Below, one piece after another: positions 1 through 8,733 of a stretch of 64,000 nucleotides of DNA. This DNA is from Nitrospirota bacterium (GTDB lineage Bacteria; Nitrospirota; Thermodesulfovibrionia; Thermodesulfovibrionales; UBA1546). The stretch spans positions 115,067 through 179,066 of the forward strand of contig WPIF01000001.1 of the NCBI GenBank assembly GCA_009773185.1. The letters run 5' to 3'. The stretch's first letter is position 1. The number at the start of each line of letters is the position of its first letter. A program made the translations under genes and the position numbers. Below the pieces are notes generated by a model. That model saw nothing but the letters and a program-made list of their open reading frames with translations, was not told where the DNA came from and ran no database searches.

Positions 1-863
1 TGCGGTAAGGAGGCCAGTTCGACCATGCTGGCCATTACTACTGGGTCACGTGTAAGATGTAATCTTGGACCTGCGTCATCGTATATGAATGTGCCTTCTG
101 TACCAAATAACCTGACTACATGCTGGTGCCGATGAACACAACCAAGATTCACAGTAATCCTACTTACCATATCATTTTCACCAAATAATAAAGCGGATAC
201 AAAATCTTTCTTCTTAAAAGTTGTACCTTCTGTACTGATTTGATTTCCTTTTGAAAATGCCATAAATGGCTTCTTTCCTGTAATCCAGAGCATCAGATCA
301 ATTAGATGAATGCCTCCACCCTGTAAGGCTGAATATGTATCTATCTGTCCACGCCAACCATGCAAAATTTTATGCAAACGCCCATACAGGTAATCACCAT
401 CAAAAGAATATATTTCCCCAAACATGCCTTCACCACAGTTCTTTTTCAACCATTTATAGAGCGGCACTGACCTGAGGACTAAATTACTGCCCAGTTTCAG
501 CATTCCCCTATGCTCTGACCATACTTTTTTAACAGCCTTTAGCTGTTCAAGCGTCTGGCACAAGGGTTTTTCTACAAAAACATGTTTCCCCGCATTGAGC
601 GCCTTAACAACTTGTTCGAAATGGGTGTCATCATATGATGCAATGGAGACCAGTTGAACATCATTGCTTTGTAGTAATGTATCGAAATCTGGAGCCACCT
701 TTCCAACGCCAAATTCTTTAACTGCCCTCTCCGATTTAGTAAAATCAATATCATAAAACCATGAAATTTTGCAATTACGGTTGGCAGAATATGTTCGAGA
801 ATGTTCCATCCCTACGCCTAACCCTACGATAGCCACCCCAAGAATATCAGTTTTATCGTTCAT
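1..863 (-). CDS. Gfo/Idh/MocA oxidoreductase, 3' end cut by window edge
   Basis: An open frame of 287 codons runs from ATG at 863 off the left edge without a stop. The N-terminus begins MNDKTDILGVAIVGLGVG, a Rossmann nucleotide-binding start (GLGVG), followed near residue 95 by the family signature GKHVFVEKPL that ends the NAD(P)-binding half. The visible C-terminal half has GGGIHLIDLMLW and GCVHRHQH, which match the sugar-oxidoreductase fold. It probably oxidises or reduces a nucleotide sugar, since all neighbours on the same strand are nucleotide-sugar enzymes. It is a paralogue of the truncated gene at 3108-3887, with which it shares the HGWRG / EGWRG and GCV.H.H segments. Only a weak GAAG ribosome site precedes the ATG. 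Substrate unknown. Confidence 0.85.
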   Translation of the reverse strand, partial: MNDKTDILGVAIVGLGVGMEHSRTYSANRNCKISWFYDIDFTKSERAVKEFGVGKVAPDFDTLLQSNDVQLVSIASYDDTHFEQVVKALNAGKHVFVEKPLCQTLEQLKAVKKVWSEHRGMLKLGSNLVLRSVPLYKWLKKNCGEGMFGEIYSFDGDYLYGRLHKILHGWRGQIDTYSALQGGGIHLIDLMLWITGKKPFMAFSKGNQISTEGTTFKKKDFVSALLFGENDMVSRITVNLGCVHRHQHVVRLFGTEGTFIYDDAGPRLHLTRDPVVMASMVELASLP

Positions 864-917
864 ACTATCTTCTCATACCTAATCGTACCGATAACGTCGA
901 ACGATACAAGTCAATTT

Positions 918-1964
918 TTAACATGATGAACCCTTGCACAGAGATGGATTCCGCTCAAATAGATCTTTATACCACTCGATGTATTTCGGATAACCTCTAT
1001 CCAGCGACCAACCCGGTACATAACCAATCAGGGATCGCGCCTTTTCCACCGAAAGTGTACCTCGATCTGGCATAAGCGCGTCTTTAGGAATGCTGCGTAC
1101 CGTAATATTTGGGAAATAGATCCGTAAAATCTTAATCATATCGCCGATCGTGCGCGCAGACCCGTAGGTGAGATTGAAAATTTGATTGATCGCGTTGTCG
1201 TTCTCAATAGCCTTCGTAATACCATCCACGAGATCCTGGATGTAAGTAAAGTCCAGCCCATCGGACCCATCGCCATTGATCGTGATCTCTTTGCCAAAGA
1301 GGGCGTTTTCAATAAAGATCTGTCCGACGCGACGGCTGATACAGCGCTCACCATAGAGTGCGGAAGGCCGGATGATGGTGTAGGGCAACCCGAAAACCTG
1401 ATTATAGGCAATGACGAGTTTCTCTCCACCAAATTTCAAGGCACCGTATATACCCAAGGGTTCGCAGTGGGTGCTCTCGTCTACCTGACTTTCCTTGAAG
1501 TGCCCATAGACCATGCTGGAGGAAAAATAGATAAATTGCTCCACTCGTCCTTTTGCATTGTCGAGGGCGTTTTCGAGTGTTCTGAAACTATGGTCAAAGG
1601 TTGAATAAGGGTCTTTATTTGAGCGATTGGCATGAGAGACCGCTGCAAGATGTACAATCACCTGTGGATTAGTTTTCGCCAATAAATGGGAGAGGGCATG
1701 GTAGTCACGCGCATCCTGGACTAACAACGGAATATCCGCCTGGCGCAGAAGCTGCAGGCGTTCATTAATTACGGCAAGTGAAAGCTCGGGATGGGGCAAG
1801 TTGTCAGTATTACCGATGACCGAAGTAAGATTGTTAACTTCCAACCCATCGATCAAAGACACTTCAGCGCCCAGACTTTTTAGATGGAGGGCCATATTGT
1901 GGCCAATAAAACCAGCTCCTCCAATAATTGTGATGCGGCGACCTTTTATAGGTTTTATACTCAT
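918..1964 (-). CDS. NAD-dependent epimerase/dehydratase (extended SDR)
   Basis: This 348-residue protein is an extended short-chain dehydrogenase acting on a nucleotide sugar. It shows the Rossmann motif GGAGFIG at residues 15-21, a catalytic YGALK (YxxxK) near residue 175 after a serine-rich SSSMVYG segment, and the RPSALYGE substrate-binding region. It starts at ATG 1964 behind AAGGAG, which lies inside the end of the upstream aminotransferase gene; the two are one base apart, so they are translated together. Expected role is epimerisation or dehydration of an NDP-sugar for the surface polysaccharide made by this cluster. The exact sugar cannot be read from the sequence. Confidence 0.9.
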   Translation of the reverse strand: MSIKPIKGRRITIIGGAGFIGHNMALHLKSLGAEVSLIDGLEVNNLTSVIGNTDNLPHPELSLAVINERLQLLRQADIPLLVQDARDYHALSHLLAKTNPQVIVHLAAVSHANRSNKDPYSTFDHSFRTLENALDNAKGRVEQFIYFSSSMVYGHFKESQVDESTHCEPLGIYGALKFGGEKLVIAYNQVFGLPYTIIRPSALYGERCISRRVGQIFIENALFGKEITINGDGSDGLDFTYIQDLVDGITKAIENDNAINQIFNLTYGSARTIGDMIKILRIYFPNITVRSIPKDALMPDRGTLSVEKARSLIGYVPGWSLDRGYPKYIEWYKDLFERNPSLCKGSSC

Positions 1965-1965
1965 A

Positions 1966-3111
1966 TTAATATTCTCCTTTGATAATGTCTTTCAGGTTCG
2001 AAGCAATCTCGACCATATCGTTAGTATTCAGATGGGGCCCGACAGGAAGGGCAATAGATGCGTCACTGATGCGCGCCGCATGGGGAAAGCGGCTTGCCTC
2101 ATACCCATACTTCTCCCTGTAATATGTCATCCGCGGTACTGGTTGAGGGTAATAGACACTGGCGCCGATGCCGCGCTCAGCAAGCGCAGTAAGAATTTCA
2201 GGCCGCAACGGCGCTAAATCATCACCAAGCACAACTGATAGGCAATAATGGCTGCTTAGTAAACGATTCATTGGAGCGGGCAGAACGCGAAGCCGCGGTA
2301 CATCTGTCAGAGCTTCGGATAAGGCCTGGTGATTTTTGGCTCTTTGCGCCAGAAAACCCGGCAGTTTCTTGACTTGTTCTATTCCTATTGCTGCATGAAT
2401 TTCACTCATTCTGTAATTGAAGCCAAGGGTTACGGTATCATAGACACCGGGAACCTTGCGTTCTCCATGTGTGCGGTCCACTCCGAACGCTTTTTTAAGC
2501 TTCAGCTTGGCGGCTAATTCACCGTCGCGAAGAATAATCATCCCTCCTTCAGCCGTAGTGATATGCTTTACCGGATAAAAGGAAAATACACCAACATCGC
2601 CATGCAAACCAGTGTGTATGCCGTCAACTTTTGCGCCCAGGGACAAGGCACAATCCTCAAGTAGAAAAAGATTGTGACGACGAGCTATCTCAACAACCGC
2701 TGGCATATCAACAGGCACACCCAGATAGTGTACCACTGCAATGGCACGTGTGCGCGACGTAATCATTGCTTCGATCTGATCAATATCAATGTTGCCTGAT
2801 TCGGGCTCGGCATCCACAAAAACAGGGCGCGCTCCGGTCAGTTCTACAGCGTGAGCGGTAGCAATATGAGTTTGCGCCGGGACTATAACTTCATCACCCG
2901 GCCCATAACCTAGCGAAAAGTAGACAAGGTGCATGCCAGCCGTACAGGAAGATACGCTGACAGCATACGGCGCAGCAGTAAATTGTGCAAAGGCTTGTTC
3001 AAATTCAGTGGCCTTAGGTCCATGAACAAGAGTAGCCCCTTGCAAAACATCAAGAACAGCGTTGCGCTCATTTTCTCCGATCATAGGATATCCAAAAGGT
3101 ATTCTTATCAT
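1966..3111 (-). CDS. DegT/DnrJ/EryC1 family PLP aminotransferase
   Basis: A sugar aminotransferase of about 381 residues. The fold-type I PLP site is seen as FSFYPVKHITTAEGGM, where the lysine of YPVK is the Schiff-base residue, preceded by the LLEDCALSLGA aspartate segment. I take ATG at 3111 (MIRIPFGYP) rather than a start four codons upstream, because the ATG overlaps the TGA of the preceding oxidoreductase remnant as ATGA. Members of this family transfer an amino group from glutamate to a keto-sugar, and with the nearby cytidylyltransferase and dehydratase stump it would fit a nonulosonic acid or amino-sugar pathway. That assignment is inference. Confidence 0.9.
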   Translation of the reverse strand: MIRIPFGYPMIGENERNAVLDVLQGATLVHGPKATEFEQAFAQFTAAPYAVSVSSCTAGMHLVYFSLGYGPGDEVIVPAQTHIATAHAVELTGARPVFVDAEPESGNIDIDQIEAMITSRTRAIAVVHYLGVPVDMPAVVEIARRHNLFLLEDCALSLGAKVDGIHTGLHGDVGVFSFYPVKHITTAEGGMIILRDGELAAKLKLKKAFGVDRTHGERKVPGVYDTVTLGFNYRMSEIHAAIGIEQVKKLPGFLAQRAKNHQALSEALTDVPRLRVLPAPMNRLLSSHYCLSVVLGDDLAPLRPEILTALAERGIGASVYYPQPVPRMTYYREKYGYEASRFPHAARISDASIALPVGPHLNTNDMVEIASNLKDIIKGEY

Positions 3112-3887
3112 TGCTCCTCCCACAGGTTTTTTACTTTAATCACTTCATTTCTCTGAACTGCTTTTTCAATAGCAAAACAGACAGACATAGCAGCAAATAT
3201 CTCCCGGGCCGTAACCTCTGGTTGGCTATTTTTAAGGATCGCCTCAATAAAGCTAAAAAGGAAGTCTCCCTTGTTAACCCCTGGATAAGCTGCAACCACT
3301 GCCTCAGGTTCGACCTTCGGGTCCCGGGAACGATATAGTTCTCCGGTTTTTCGACCATTGATAAATGTCGCCTTTGTTCCATACACAGCCAGCGGATGAA
3401 AATGGGGAAATACACAGCCAAAGTTCGCCGTCATCTTGCCAACGGTACCGCTCTTGAATTTCAGAAGAGCCGCTACCAGATCATTATAGCGGAACTGGCT
3501 ATTCTTCGTACAGATGCCGTTGCCATAAGCGCTGACTTCTACTATCTCGTCCTGGGTCAGCCACAGCATAAGATCAATCATATGAACGCCGCCACCGTAA
3601 ACTACTGAATAAAATTCAATCTTACCCCTCCACCCCTCCGTAATCTTTTCAATCCGCCCGTAATTGTAATCCCCTTCGAGATAGTAAATGTCACCCATAT
3701 CACCTGACATAATCATCTTTTTTAATGTCTGGAAACGTGGCGACCTCCGAAGAATTAGGTTGGAGGATAATTTCAAATGGGGCTTTTCTCGCAAGCGATC
3801 CCGGATATCAATAGCCTCTGTTTCGTAAAGACACAATGGTTTCTCGACAAAAACATGCTTATTGTGATCAAGTGGAGGCCTGTGCAT
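3108..3887 (-). pseudogene. Gfo/Idh/MocA oxidoreductase lacking the Rossmann half
   Basis: The 259-codon frame opens with MHRPPLDHNKHVFVEKPL. HVFVEKPL is the motif that closes the N-terminal NAD(P)-binding domain in this family, so about 90 residues, including the GxGxxG loop, are missing. The rest (GGGVHMIDLMLW, GCVFPHFHPLAVYGTKATFI) is intact and parallels the gene at 1-863. The frame overlaps the 3' end of the upstream cytidylyltransferase by 20 bases, which looks like a deletion joint. Without the cofactor domain it should not be a working dehydrogenase. A retained C-terminal domain with another function is possible but less likely. Confidence 0.8.
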
Positions 3888-4554
3888 GAAGGGCCAGGAG
3901 CGCTTTCAAGTCGTATTCCCAGTGGGGCTTATCCATAAGGTGTATCATTTTTTCCACAACAAGGAAATCTTCTGGTGTATCAACAGACAATTGCACGGAC
4001 CCCATATCCAGACCCGATTCTATATTGAAAATGCTGAAGCGTTCCTTATGCCGATAAAAATAAGGGGTCACATGCTCCCGATCATATTCATCAGTAAATA
4101 GCGGATAATGGCTACGGTAAACATCGCTCTTAATCACCTCTACAGACTGGCCTTTCGGAAAGGTTCTTTTTTGCGCATTGGTGACAATATCGTAGGAGGA
4201 CTTGCAAAAAACATCCACAACCTGAGACACGAGGCGCTGATCCATGAGGGGGCTGTCTCCATTGATGCGTACAAAAGCATCGACAGTAAAGACCGAGAGG
4301 AGATCATAAAAGCGCTTCGCAACATTCTTTAGAGAACCCCTGAAATAGGGGATTCCTTGCACGATACAAAAATCAACAATCGGACCATCGCTCTTGTCAT
4401 CGGAAGTCGCAATCACAATTACATTTAGAACGGAACTTTTTTTCAATCGCTCAACAAGATAAAGTAGAAGCGGCTTGCCGTTTATTTCCTTAAGCACCTT
4501 ACCGGAAAATCTTTGCGATCCCATTCTTGCCTGTATAACAGCACCAATTTTCAT
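3868..4554 (-). CDS. cytidylyltransferase, SpsF / CMP-sugar synthetase-like
   Basis: This 228-residue protein starts MKIGAVIQARMGSQR and continues SGKVLKEINGKPLL, the nucleotide-binding loop of the cytidylyltransferase family that includes SpsF and CMP-nonulosonate synthetases. INGDSPLMD supplies the metal-binding aspartate region. It would activate a sugar acid with CTP. The start ATG overlaps the TGA of the dehydratase stump upstream as ATGA. Its last codons (LHAQAST) lie over the beginning of the truncated oxidoreductase, so its C-terminus may have been shaped by the same deletion; its length is near the family norm. Confidence 0.85.
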   Translation of the reverse strand: MKIGAVIQARMGSQRFSGKVLKEINGKPLLLYLVERLKKSSVLNVIVIATSDDKSDGPIVDFCIVQGIPYFRGSLKNVAKRFYDLLSVFTVDAFVRINGDSPLMDQRLVSQVVDVFCKSSYDIVTNAQKRTFPKGQSVEVIKSDVYRSHYPLFTDEYDREHVTPYFYRHKERFSIFNIESGLDMGSVQLSVDTPEDFLVVEKMIHLMDKPHWEYDLKALLALHAQAST

Positions 4555-4682
4555 GACTGCTTTGTTAGATTTGCTCTTAAAAAGATGTTTGTTTTGATAG
4601 CCTCAATTAGTATTACTTCAGTGCATTTCTTTCCGAAAGAGCCTGTGCCTCCTGTAATTAAAATCGCTTTATTATTTAACAT
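4551..4682 (-). pseudogene. stump of a UDP-sugar 4,6-dehydratase (PseB/CapD-like SDR)
   Basis: A 43-codon frame not reported as a normal gene. It begins [19 protein letters not shown], which is the N-terminal Rossmann segment typical of PseB/FlaA1-type UDP-N-acetylglucosamine 4,6-dehydratases, then turns into unrelated residues and stops. Its ATG overlaps the end of fcl by 11 bases and its TGA overlaps the cytidylyltransferase ATG, so translation can still pass through it. Full-length relatives have about 330 residues. I read it as the remains of a nonulosonic-acid pathway gene after an internal deletion. Confidence 0.65.
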
Positions 4683-5622
4683 ATAATTTTTCTCCTTTTA
4701 TTCGGTTTTTATACCATTCATACGTCTTCTTCGCGCCTTCTCTCAACGGTGTTTTTGCCTTCCAGCCAAGGGAATTTATGCGGCTTACATCAAGAACCTT
4801 ATGCGGCATGCCGTCCGGCTTGCTGCTGTCAAATCTTAATTCTCCTTTATACTCGGTGATATCTTTGACCATCTCCGCCAATTCTCTGATGGTTATACAC
4901 TCGCCTGTGCCAATATTGATAATCTCGCTTTTATCGTAATTTCCCATCAAAAATAAACACGCATCGGCAAGGTCATCAATAAAAAGAAATTCCCTTTTCG
5001 GATTGCCGCTTCCCCACACCTCCACATACGGCTTATCATTCACTTTCGCCTCGTGAAACTTTCTTATCAGCGCAGGCAGAACATGGGAATTCATTAGGTC
5101 GAAGTTGTCATTTGGCCCATAGAGATTTGTAGGCATAACAGATATGAAGTTTGTCCCATACTGTTTGTTATAGGATTGGCACATCCTGATGCCTGCGATC
5201 TTAGCAATTGCGTAGGGTTCATTTGTAGGCTCAAGATATCCGCTTAAAAGGTATTCCTCTTTCATTGGCTGGGGACAGTCTCTCGGATATATACAAGAAC
5301 TGCCTAAAAACAACAGTTTTTTTACTCTATAAATATGGGCTGCGTTTGTTATATTTGCCTGCACCATAAGATTACTGTATATGAATTCAGCAGGATATGT
5401 GCTGTTGGCATGTATTCCGCCCACCTTAGCAGCGGCAAGAAAAACATACTCGGGTTTTTCTTTTTCAAAAAAGGCCTCAACAGCAGACTGCCGGCTAAGG
5501 TCCAGCTCTTTTCTGGCTCTATGGATGATATTTTTATACCCCTCGGATTCAAGCCTTCTCAGGATTGCAGAACCAACAAGGCCCCGATGTCCGGCAATGA
5601 ATATTCTTGAATTATATTCCAT
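4672..5622 (-). CDS. fcl: GDP-L-fucose synthase
   Basis: This 316-residue SDR converts GDP-4-keto-6-deoxymannose to GDP-L-fucose by epimerisation and reduction. GHRGLVGSA at residues 12-20 is the typical NADP-binding motif of the enzyme, [20 protein letters not shown] the signature around the catalytic serine, and YAIAK the YxxxK pair. Length matches the family. It stands just downstream of gmd, which makes its substrate, so GDP-fucose or a related deoxyhexose is available to the polysaccharide. Start at ATG 5622. Confidence 0.95.
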   Translation of the reverse strand: MEYNSRIFIAGHRGLVGSAILRRLESEGYKNIIHRARKELDLSRQSAVEAFFEKEKPEYVFLAAAKVGGIHANSTYPAEFIYSNLMVQANITNAAHIYRVKKLLFLGSSCIYPRDCPQPMKEEYLLSGYLEPTNEPYAIAKIAGIRMCQSYNKQYGTNFISVMPTNLYGPNDNFDLMNSHVLPALIRKFHEAKVNDKPYVEVWGSGNPKREFLFIDDLADACLFLMGNYDKSEIINIGTGECITIRELAEMVKDITEYKGELRFDSSKPDGMPHKVLDVSRINSLGWKAKTPLREGAKKTYEWYKNRIKGEKLYVK

Positions 5623-5681
5623 TCTTCAACCTTTACCTTGACACTCTTTAACCTTTTTGCCCCTCTTAACCTTTTTTTTAT

Positions 5682-6746
5682 TCACAGTCCGTTTCTCTTG
5701 CAGAGGAGTTCTCTTTCCGCTTCTTTAAGGTCTGATATGAGCATCGTTTTTACAAGCTCTCTGAATGTCACTTTCGGCTGCCAGCCCAGTTTTTCTTTGG
5801 CCTTTGAAGCATCTCCTTCCAGGACGTCAACCTCTGTTGGCCGGAAATAATTCTTGTCAACTTCTATGAGAACCTCATTTGTTTCTTCGTTCACACCCTT
5901 TTCATCTGCTCCCTTTCCAACCCACTTTATATTGATACCTACTTCCTTAAAAGCCAATACCGCAAACTCACGCACTGAGTGTGTTTCTCCTGTTGCTATA
6001 ACAAAGTCATCCGGCCGGGGCTGCTGAAGCATAAGCCACATGGCTTCCACATAGTCCTTTGCATGGCCCCAGTCCCTCTTTGCATCAAGATTCCCGATGT
6101 AAAGTTTCTTCTGAAGGCCAAGTTTAATCCTTGATGCAGCCATTGTTATCTTCCTTGTAACAAAGGTTTCCCCTCTTACCGGCGATTCATGATTAAAGAG
6201 AATGCCATTGCAGGCGAACATATTGTATGCCTCCCGGTAATTAACAGTTATCCAGTAAGCATAAAGTTTTGCAACACCGTAGGGGCTCCTTGGATAAAAA
6301 GGAGTCTTTTCTGTCTGGGGTATTTCCTGTGCAAGGCCGTAAAGTTCGCTTGTTGACGCCTGATAGAACTTTGTCTTATCCGTCATTCCTAAAAGTCTTA
6401 TCGCTTCCAAAACCCTTAAAGTCCCAAGGGCATCGGCATTTGCCGTGTATTCCGGTGTTTCAAAGGATACTTTGACATGGCTCTGGGCAGCAAGATTATA
6501 TATCTCGTTAGGCTGCGTTTCCTGAATCAATCTTATTATATTAGTTGAATCAGTCAGATCACCGTAATGGAGAAACATCTTAACATCTTTTTCATGGGGG
6601 TCCTTATAAAACCGGTCAATTCTGCCGGTGTTATATGATGAAGAACGCCTCTTTACGCCATGAACTGTGTATCCCTTGCCCAGAAGCAATTCCGCAAGAT
6701 ATGCGCCGTCCTGTCCCGTAATGCCTGTAATTAATGCAGTCTTCAT
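5682..6746 (-). CDS. gmd: GDP-mannose 4,6-dehydratase
   Basis: A 354-residue enzyme that turns GDP-D-mannose into GDP-4-keto-6-deoxy-D-mannose. The N-terminus [22 protein letters not shown] carries the GITGQDG cofactor loop, and [29 protein letters not shown] holds the catalytic threonine, glutamate and YxxxK. The segment [15 protein letters not shown] is characteristic of Gmd. It precedes fcl on the same strand with a 59-base gap that has T-rich repeats of the form CTTAACC. Good length and motif agreement. Confidence 0.95.
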   Translation of the reverse strand: MKTALITGITGQDGAYLAELLLGKGYTVHGVKRRSSSYNTGRIDRFYKDPHEKDVKMFLHYGDLTDSTNIIRLIQETQPNEIYNLAAQSHVKVSFETPEYTANADALGTLRVLEAIRLLGMTDKTKFYQASTSELYGLAQEIPQTEKTPFYPRSPYGVAKLYAYWITVNYREAYNMFACNGILFNHESPVRGETFVTRKITMAASRIKLGLQKKLYIGNLDAKRDWGHAKDYVEAMWLMLQQPRPDDFVIATGETHSVREFAVLAFKEVGINIKWVGKGADEKGVNEETNEVLIEVDKNYFRPTEVDVLEGDASKAKEKLGWQPKVTFRELVKTMLISDLKEAERELLCKRNGL

Positions 6747-6836
6747 AAATAAATCCCCTTATTTTTGCAGGCTACCGCCATTCAGGGTTTTAACCTGCTC
6801 GCCGATGGAATGTCTAGTTTCCATTCCCATTTTTCT

Positions 6837-6864
6837 ACACGCTATACGCTAAAAACTACACGCT
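6837..6864. repeat. 7-bp tandem array between gmd and the NusG-like gene
   Basis: Four exact 7-base steps. On the minus strand they read AGCGTGT, AGTTTTT, AGCGTAT, AGCGTGT. The AGCGTRT units recur in the array at 10761 and the odd AGTTTTT unit recurs in the array at 48720, which ties these distant tracts into one family. Confidence 0.75.
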
Positions 6865-6873
6865 ATCTTAACG

Positions 6874-7365
6874 TCACGCCGTCTTCATTAAAAAGGCCTT
6901 GTCTACAACAATCCTTGCCTGATATTCAATTGCAGTCAGAAGTAAAATTACCCGCTCCTGCCCGCTTATCTCCTTCTCAAAGATTCCACTCAATCCCTGC
7001 AACGGGCCGTCCTTTATGGTTACCCTGTCGCCGCTCCTGAGTTCAGGCGGCTTTATAGAAATAAGCCCGTTTTCCTCCTGCGATTTTATTAAATCAATAA
7101 CCTCATCTGATACAGGCCATGGCGAATCACCGCCGACAATCTTTCTGACCCCCCTCGTATATTTAATCATCCAGGAGAAATTAACCGGTTCAAACCTGAC
7201 AAATATATAACAGGGGAAAAGCGGACCGATTATATCCGTATAAACACCATGGACATATTTCCTCTGCTTTAGTTTTGGATTAAAGACCTCAAGCCCTGCA
7301 CCCTTAAGAGAATCAGCCACAATGTTTTCCTGTTTGGGTTTTGTATATATTGCATGCCACTGCAT
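6874..7365 (-). CDS. NusG-like antiterminator of a polysaccharide cluster (RfaH/UpxY type)
   Basis: A 163-residue NusG paralogue. Residues 1-100 are the NGN domain (MQWHAIYTKPKQENIVADSL, then GPLFPCYIFVRF), and residues 118-150 are a KOW motif (GDRVTIKDGPLQGLSG). Specialised paralogues of this size travel with RNA polymerase through long capsule or O-antigen operons and suppress pausing and termination. Its place at the head of the minus-strand sugar genes and next to the winged-helix regulator supports that role. It sits two bases after the regulator gene. Confidence 0.88.
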   Translation of the reverse strand: MQWHAIYTKPKQENIVADSLKGAGLEVFNPKLKQRKYVHGVYTDIIGPLFPCYIFVRFEPVNFSWMIKYTRGVRKIVGGDSPWPVSDEVIDLIKSQEENGLISIKPPELRSGDRVTIKDGPLQGLSGIFEKEISGQERVILLLTAIEYQARIVVDKAFLMKTA

Positions 7366-7367
7366 AT

Positions 7368-8030
7368 TTATTTCTCTCCTCCCGCAGGATTAACTTCATA
7401 TAAATTCTTATAAATAGGGAATATGCTTTTTATCCTGTCAGGTGAAATTCCTTCCTCTATGAGCCGCTTATAGATTTCATCTTTTTTTAGAAATGAACTT
7501 ACAATCACAAAATCCGCATTAATCTCTTTGACCCTTTCAAAAGGCATTATCCTGTATCTGAAGAAATCCCTGCCGGCAGGTTCATTGTCTACAATACCCT
7601 CAAACTCTATATCAAACTCCTGAAGGGAAAGATAGGCAATCTCCGCAGACTCATCGGCGCCTGCAAAAATAACACTCCTTACCCCTTCCTTATGAAGCCT
7701 GCTGAAAAGCTCTTTGAAATCCCTTCTCGCCTCTTTGTAAAGGTTTGTGAAGTTTTGAAGATGGTGGTAAGTTAATCGCGTCTTTTCTGCAAAACCCGTT
7801 GGTGTAAGATAATACACATATCTTTTGGATGGTATTGCCCTTATAGTAATGTAGCCCTTTGAGACAAGATTTTTTATATATGAATTAACAAGGCCGAGGG
7901 CTATATTGAGTTTTTTGCTTAAATCACGCTGGGATTGTGGTGTCCCTTTTGATATCTCATCAAGGAGCAGTAAAGACTTGTAAGTGTCCTGATTGCCTTG
8001 CTTTTCTCCGTTCAAACCATGAACGTTCAT
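7368..8030 (-). CDS. winged-helix transcriptional regulator with C-terminal nucleotide-binding-like domain
   Basis: The 220-residue product has a winged-helix DNA-binding domain at about residues 18-85 (QRDLSKKLNIALGLVNSYIK, then the wing RAIPSKRYVYYLTPTGFAEK). After a helical linker, residues 118-205 form a Rossmann-like alpha/beta segment (VRSVIFAGADESAEIAYLSL, EGIVDNEPAG) similar to the sensor domains next to polysaccharide loci. It is the first gene of a likely operon with the NusG-like protein. Start at ATG 8030, which lies inside a near-perfect palindrome and directly behind a promoter, so the message is probably leaderless and self-regulated. Confidence 0.85.
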   Translation of the reverse strand: MNVHGLNGEKQGNQDTYKSLLLLDEISKGTPQSQRDLSKKLNIALGLVNSYIKNLVSKGYITIRAIPSKRYVYYLTPTGFAEKTRLTYHHLQNFTNLYKEARRDFKELFSRLHKEGVRSVIFAGADESAEIAYLSLQEFDIEFEGIVDNEPAGRDFFRYRIMPFERVKEINADFVIVSSFLKKDEIYKRLIEEGISPDRIKSIFPIYKNLYEVNPAGGEK

Positions 8031-8038
8031 GATTTGAA
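8011..8038. promoter_or_regulatory. 28-bp palindromic operator over the regulator start codon
   Basis: Positions 8011-8038 are an inverted repeat matching at 13 of 14 paired positions, centred on AACGTT, with outer arms TTCAAA and TTTGAA. It covers the start codon and touches the -10 box of the promoter at 8037-8066. A dimeric winged-helix protein bound here would block its own promoter. Confidence 0.7.
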
Positions 8039-8066
8039 CATATCATAGACAGGGAAGCTCTGTCAA
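8037..8066 (-). promoter_or_regulatory. sigma70-type promoter of the winged-helix regulator
   Basis: On the minus strand TTGACA (8061-8066) is followed after 18 bases by TATGTT (8037-8042). The expected start of transcription, seven bases further on, is the A of the ATG at 8030. No ribosome-binding sequence precedes the ATG. Confidence 0.6.
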
Positions 8067-8084
8067 GTGAAATTATTTGCTGAA

Positions 8085-8714
8085 TTATGTTTTATTTAAT
8101 GGGGCTTTCAAATCATCTTTACTGTCAAACATTAACAACCATATAAACTTGGAATATTCATCCAAAACTCTTGCCCTGTCTCTTTTTCTCTTCCACCATT
8201 CATCAAATTTAAACCAGCTTTCTTCTGAAGGCGCGCTGATTATTTTAATTTCATCTCCCATAATTTTTGCGAAAATTCTGAGGGCTCTTCTGCTGTGATA
8301 AGGAGATGTGACAAGTATGCATGATTTATATCCATGCCTGTTCATGATCTCTTTTGTAACCCTTGCGTCTTCTTCAGTAGTCCTTGATTTGTCTTCAAGC
8401 AAAATCGCATTTTTCGGAATCCCAAGGGATACTGCGTGTTCCTGCATCAAGGAAGCCCATGAGTATTTCCATACCAGTGGGCCTCCGGCCATAATCACCT
8501 TGTCTTTTCTTGCCCATCCCTCTTTGAAAAGTTTAGCGCCGTATTCAACACGCTCCGTTTCTTCTCCGGCAAGTACTACTATTACATCAGCCGGCTTCAG
8601 TTCATCTTTGTAGTATAAATACCCAACTGCCTTTTCCAGAATAAAGCCGTGGCCGGCATACAACAGCGCGACAAAAATTATAAAAGCTATTAATACCTTA
8701 AAACATCTGAACAT
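8085..8714 (-). CDS. YdcF/ElyC/SanA-like (DUF218) membrane-anchored protein
   Basis: This 209-residue protein has one N-terminal membrane segment (residues 5-25) and a DUF218 domain: ADVIVVLAGEETERVEYGAKLF, KVIMAGGP, and TTEEDARVTKEIM ending at LVTSPYHSRRA. The family is linked to envelope polysaccharide and peptidoglycan precursor homeostasis. It is the gene after the radical SAM protein and just upstream of the regulator promoter, all on the minus strand. Biochemical function is not established from sequence. Confidence 0.85.
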   Translation of the reverse strand: MFRCFKVLIAFIIFVALLYAGHGFILEKAVGYLYYKDELKPADVIVVLAGEETERVEYGAKLFKEGWARKDKVIMAGGPLVWKYSWASLMQEHAVSLGIPKNAILLEDKSRTTEEDARVTKEIMNRHGYKSCILVTSPYHSRRALRIFAKIMGDEIKIISAPSEESWFKFDEWWKRKRDRARVLDEYSKFIWLLMFDSKDDLKAPLNKT

Positions 8715-8733
8715 AATTCCTCCCGCTTCATCT

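Noticed and set aside
572..754. 60-codon minus-strand frame near the left edge
   Set aside because: It is a shifted frame of the real oxidoreductase gene (1-863), which has no stop in the window and so is easily missed.
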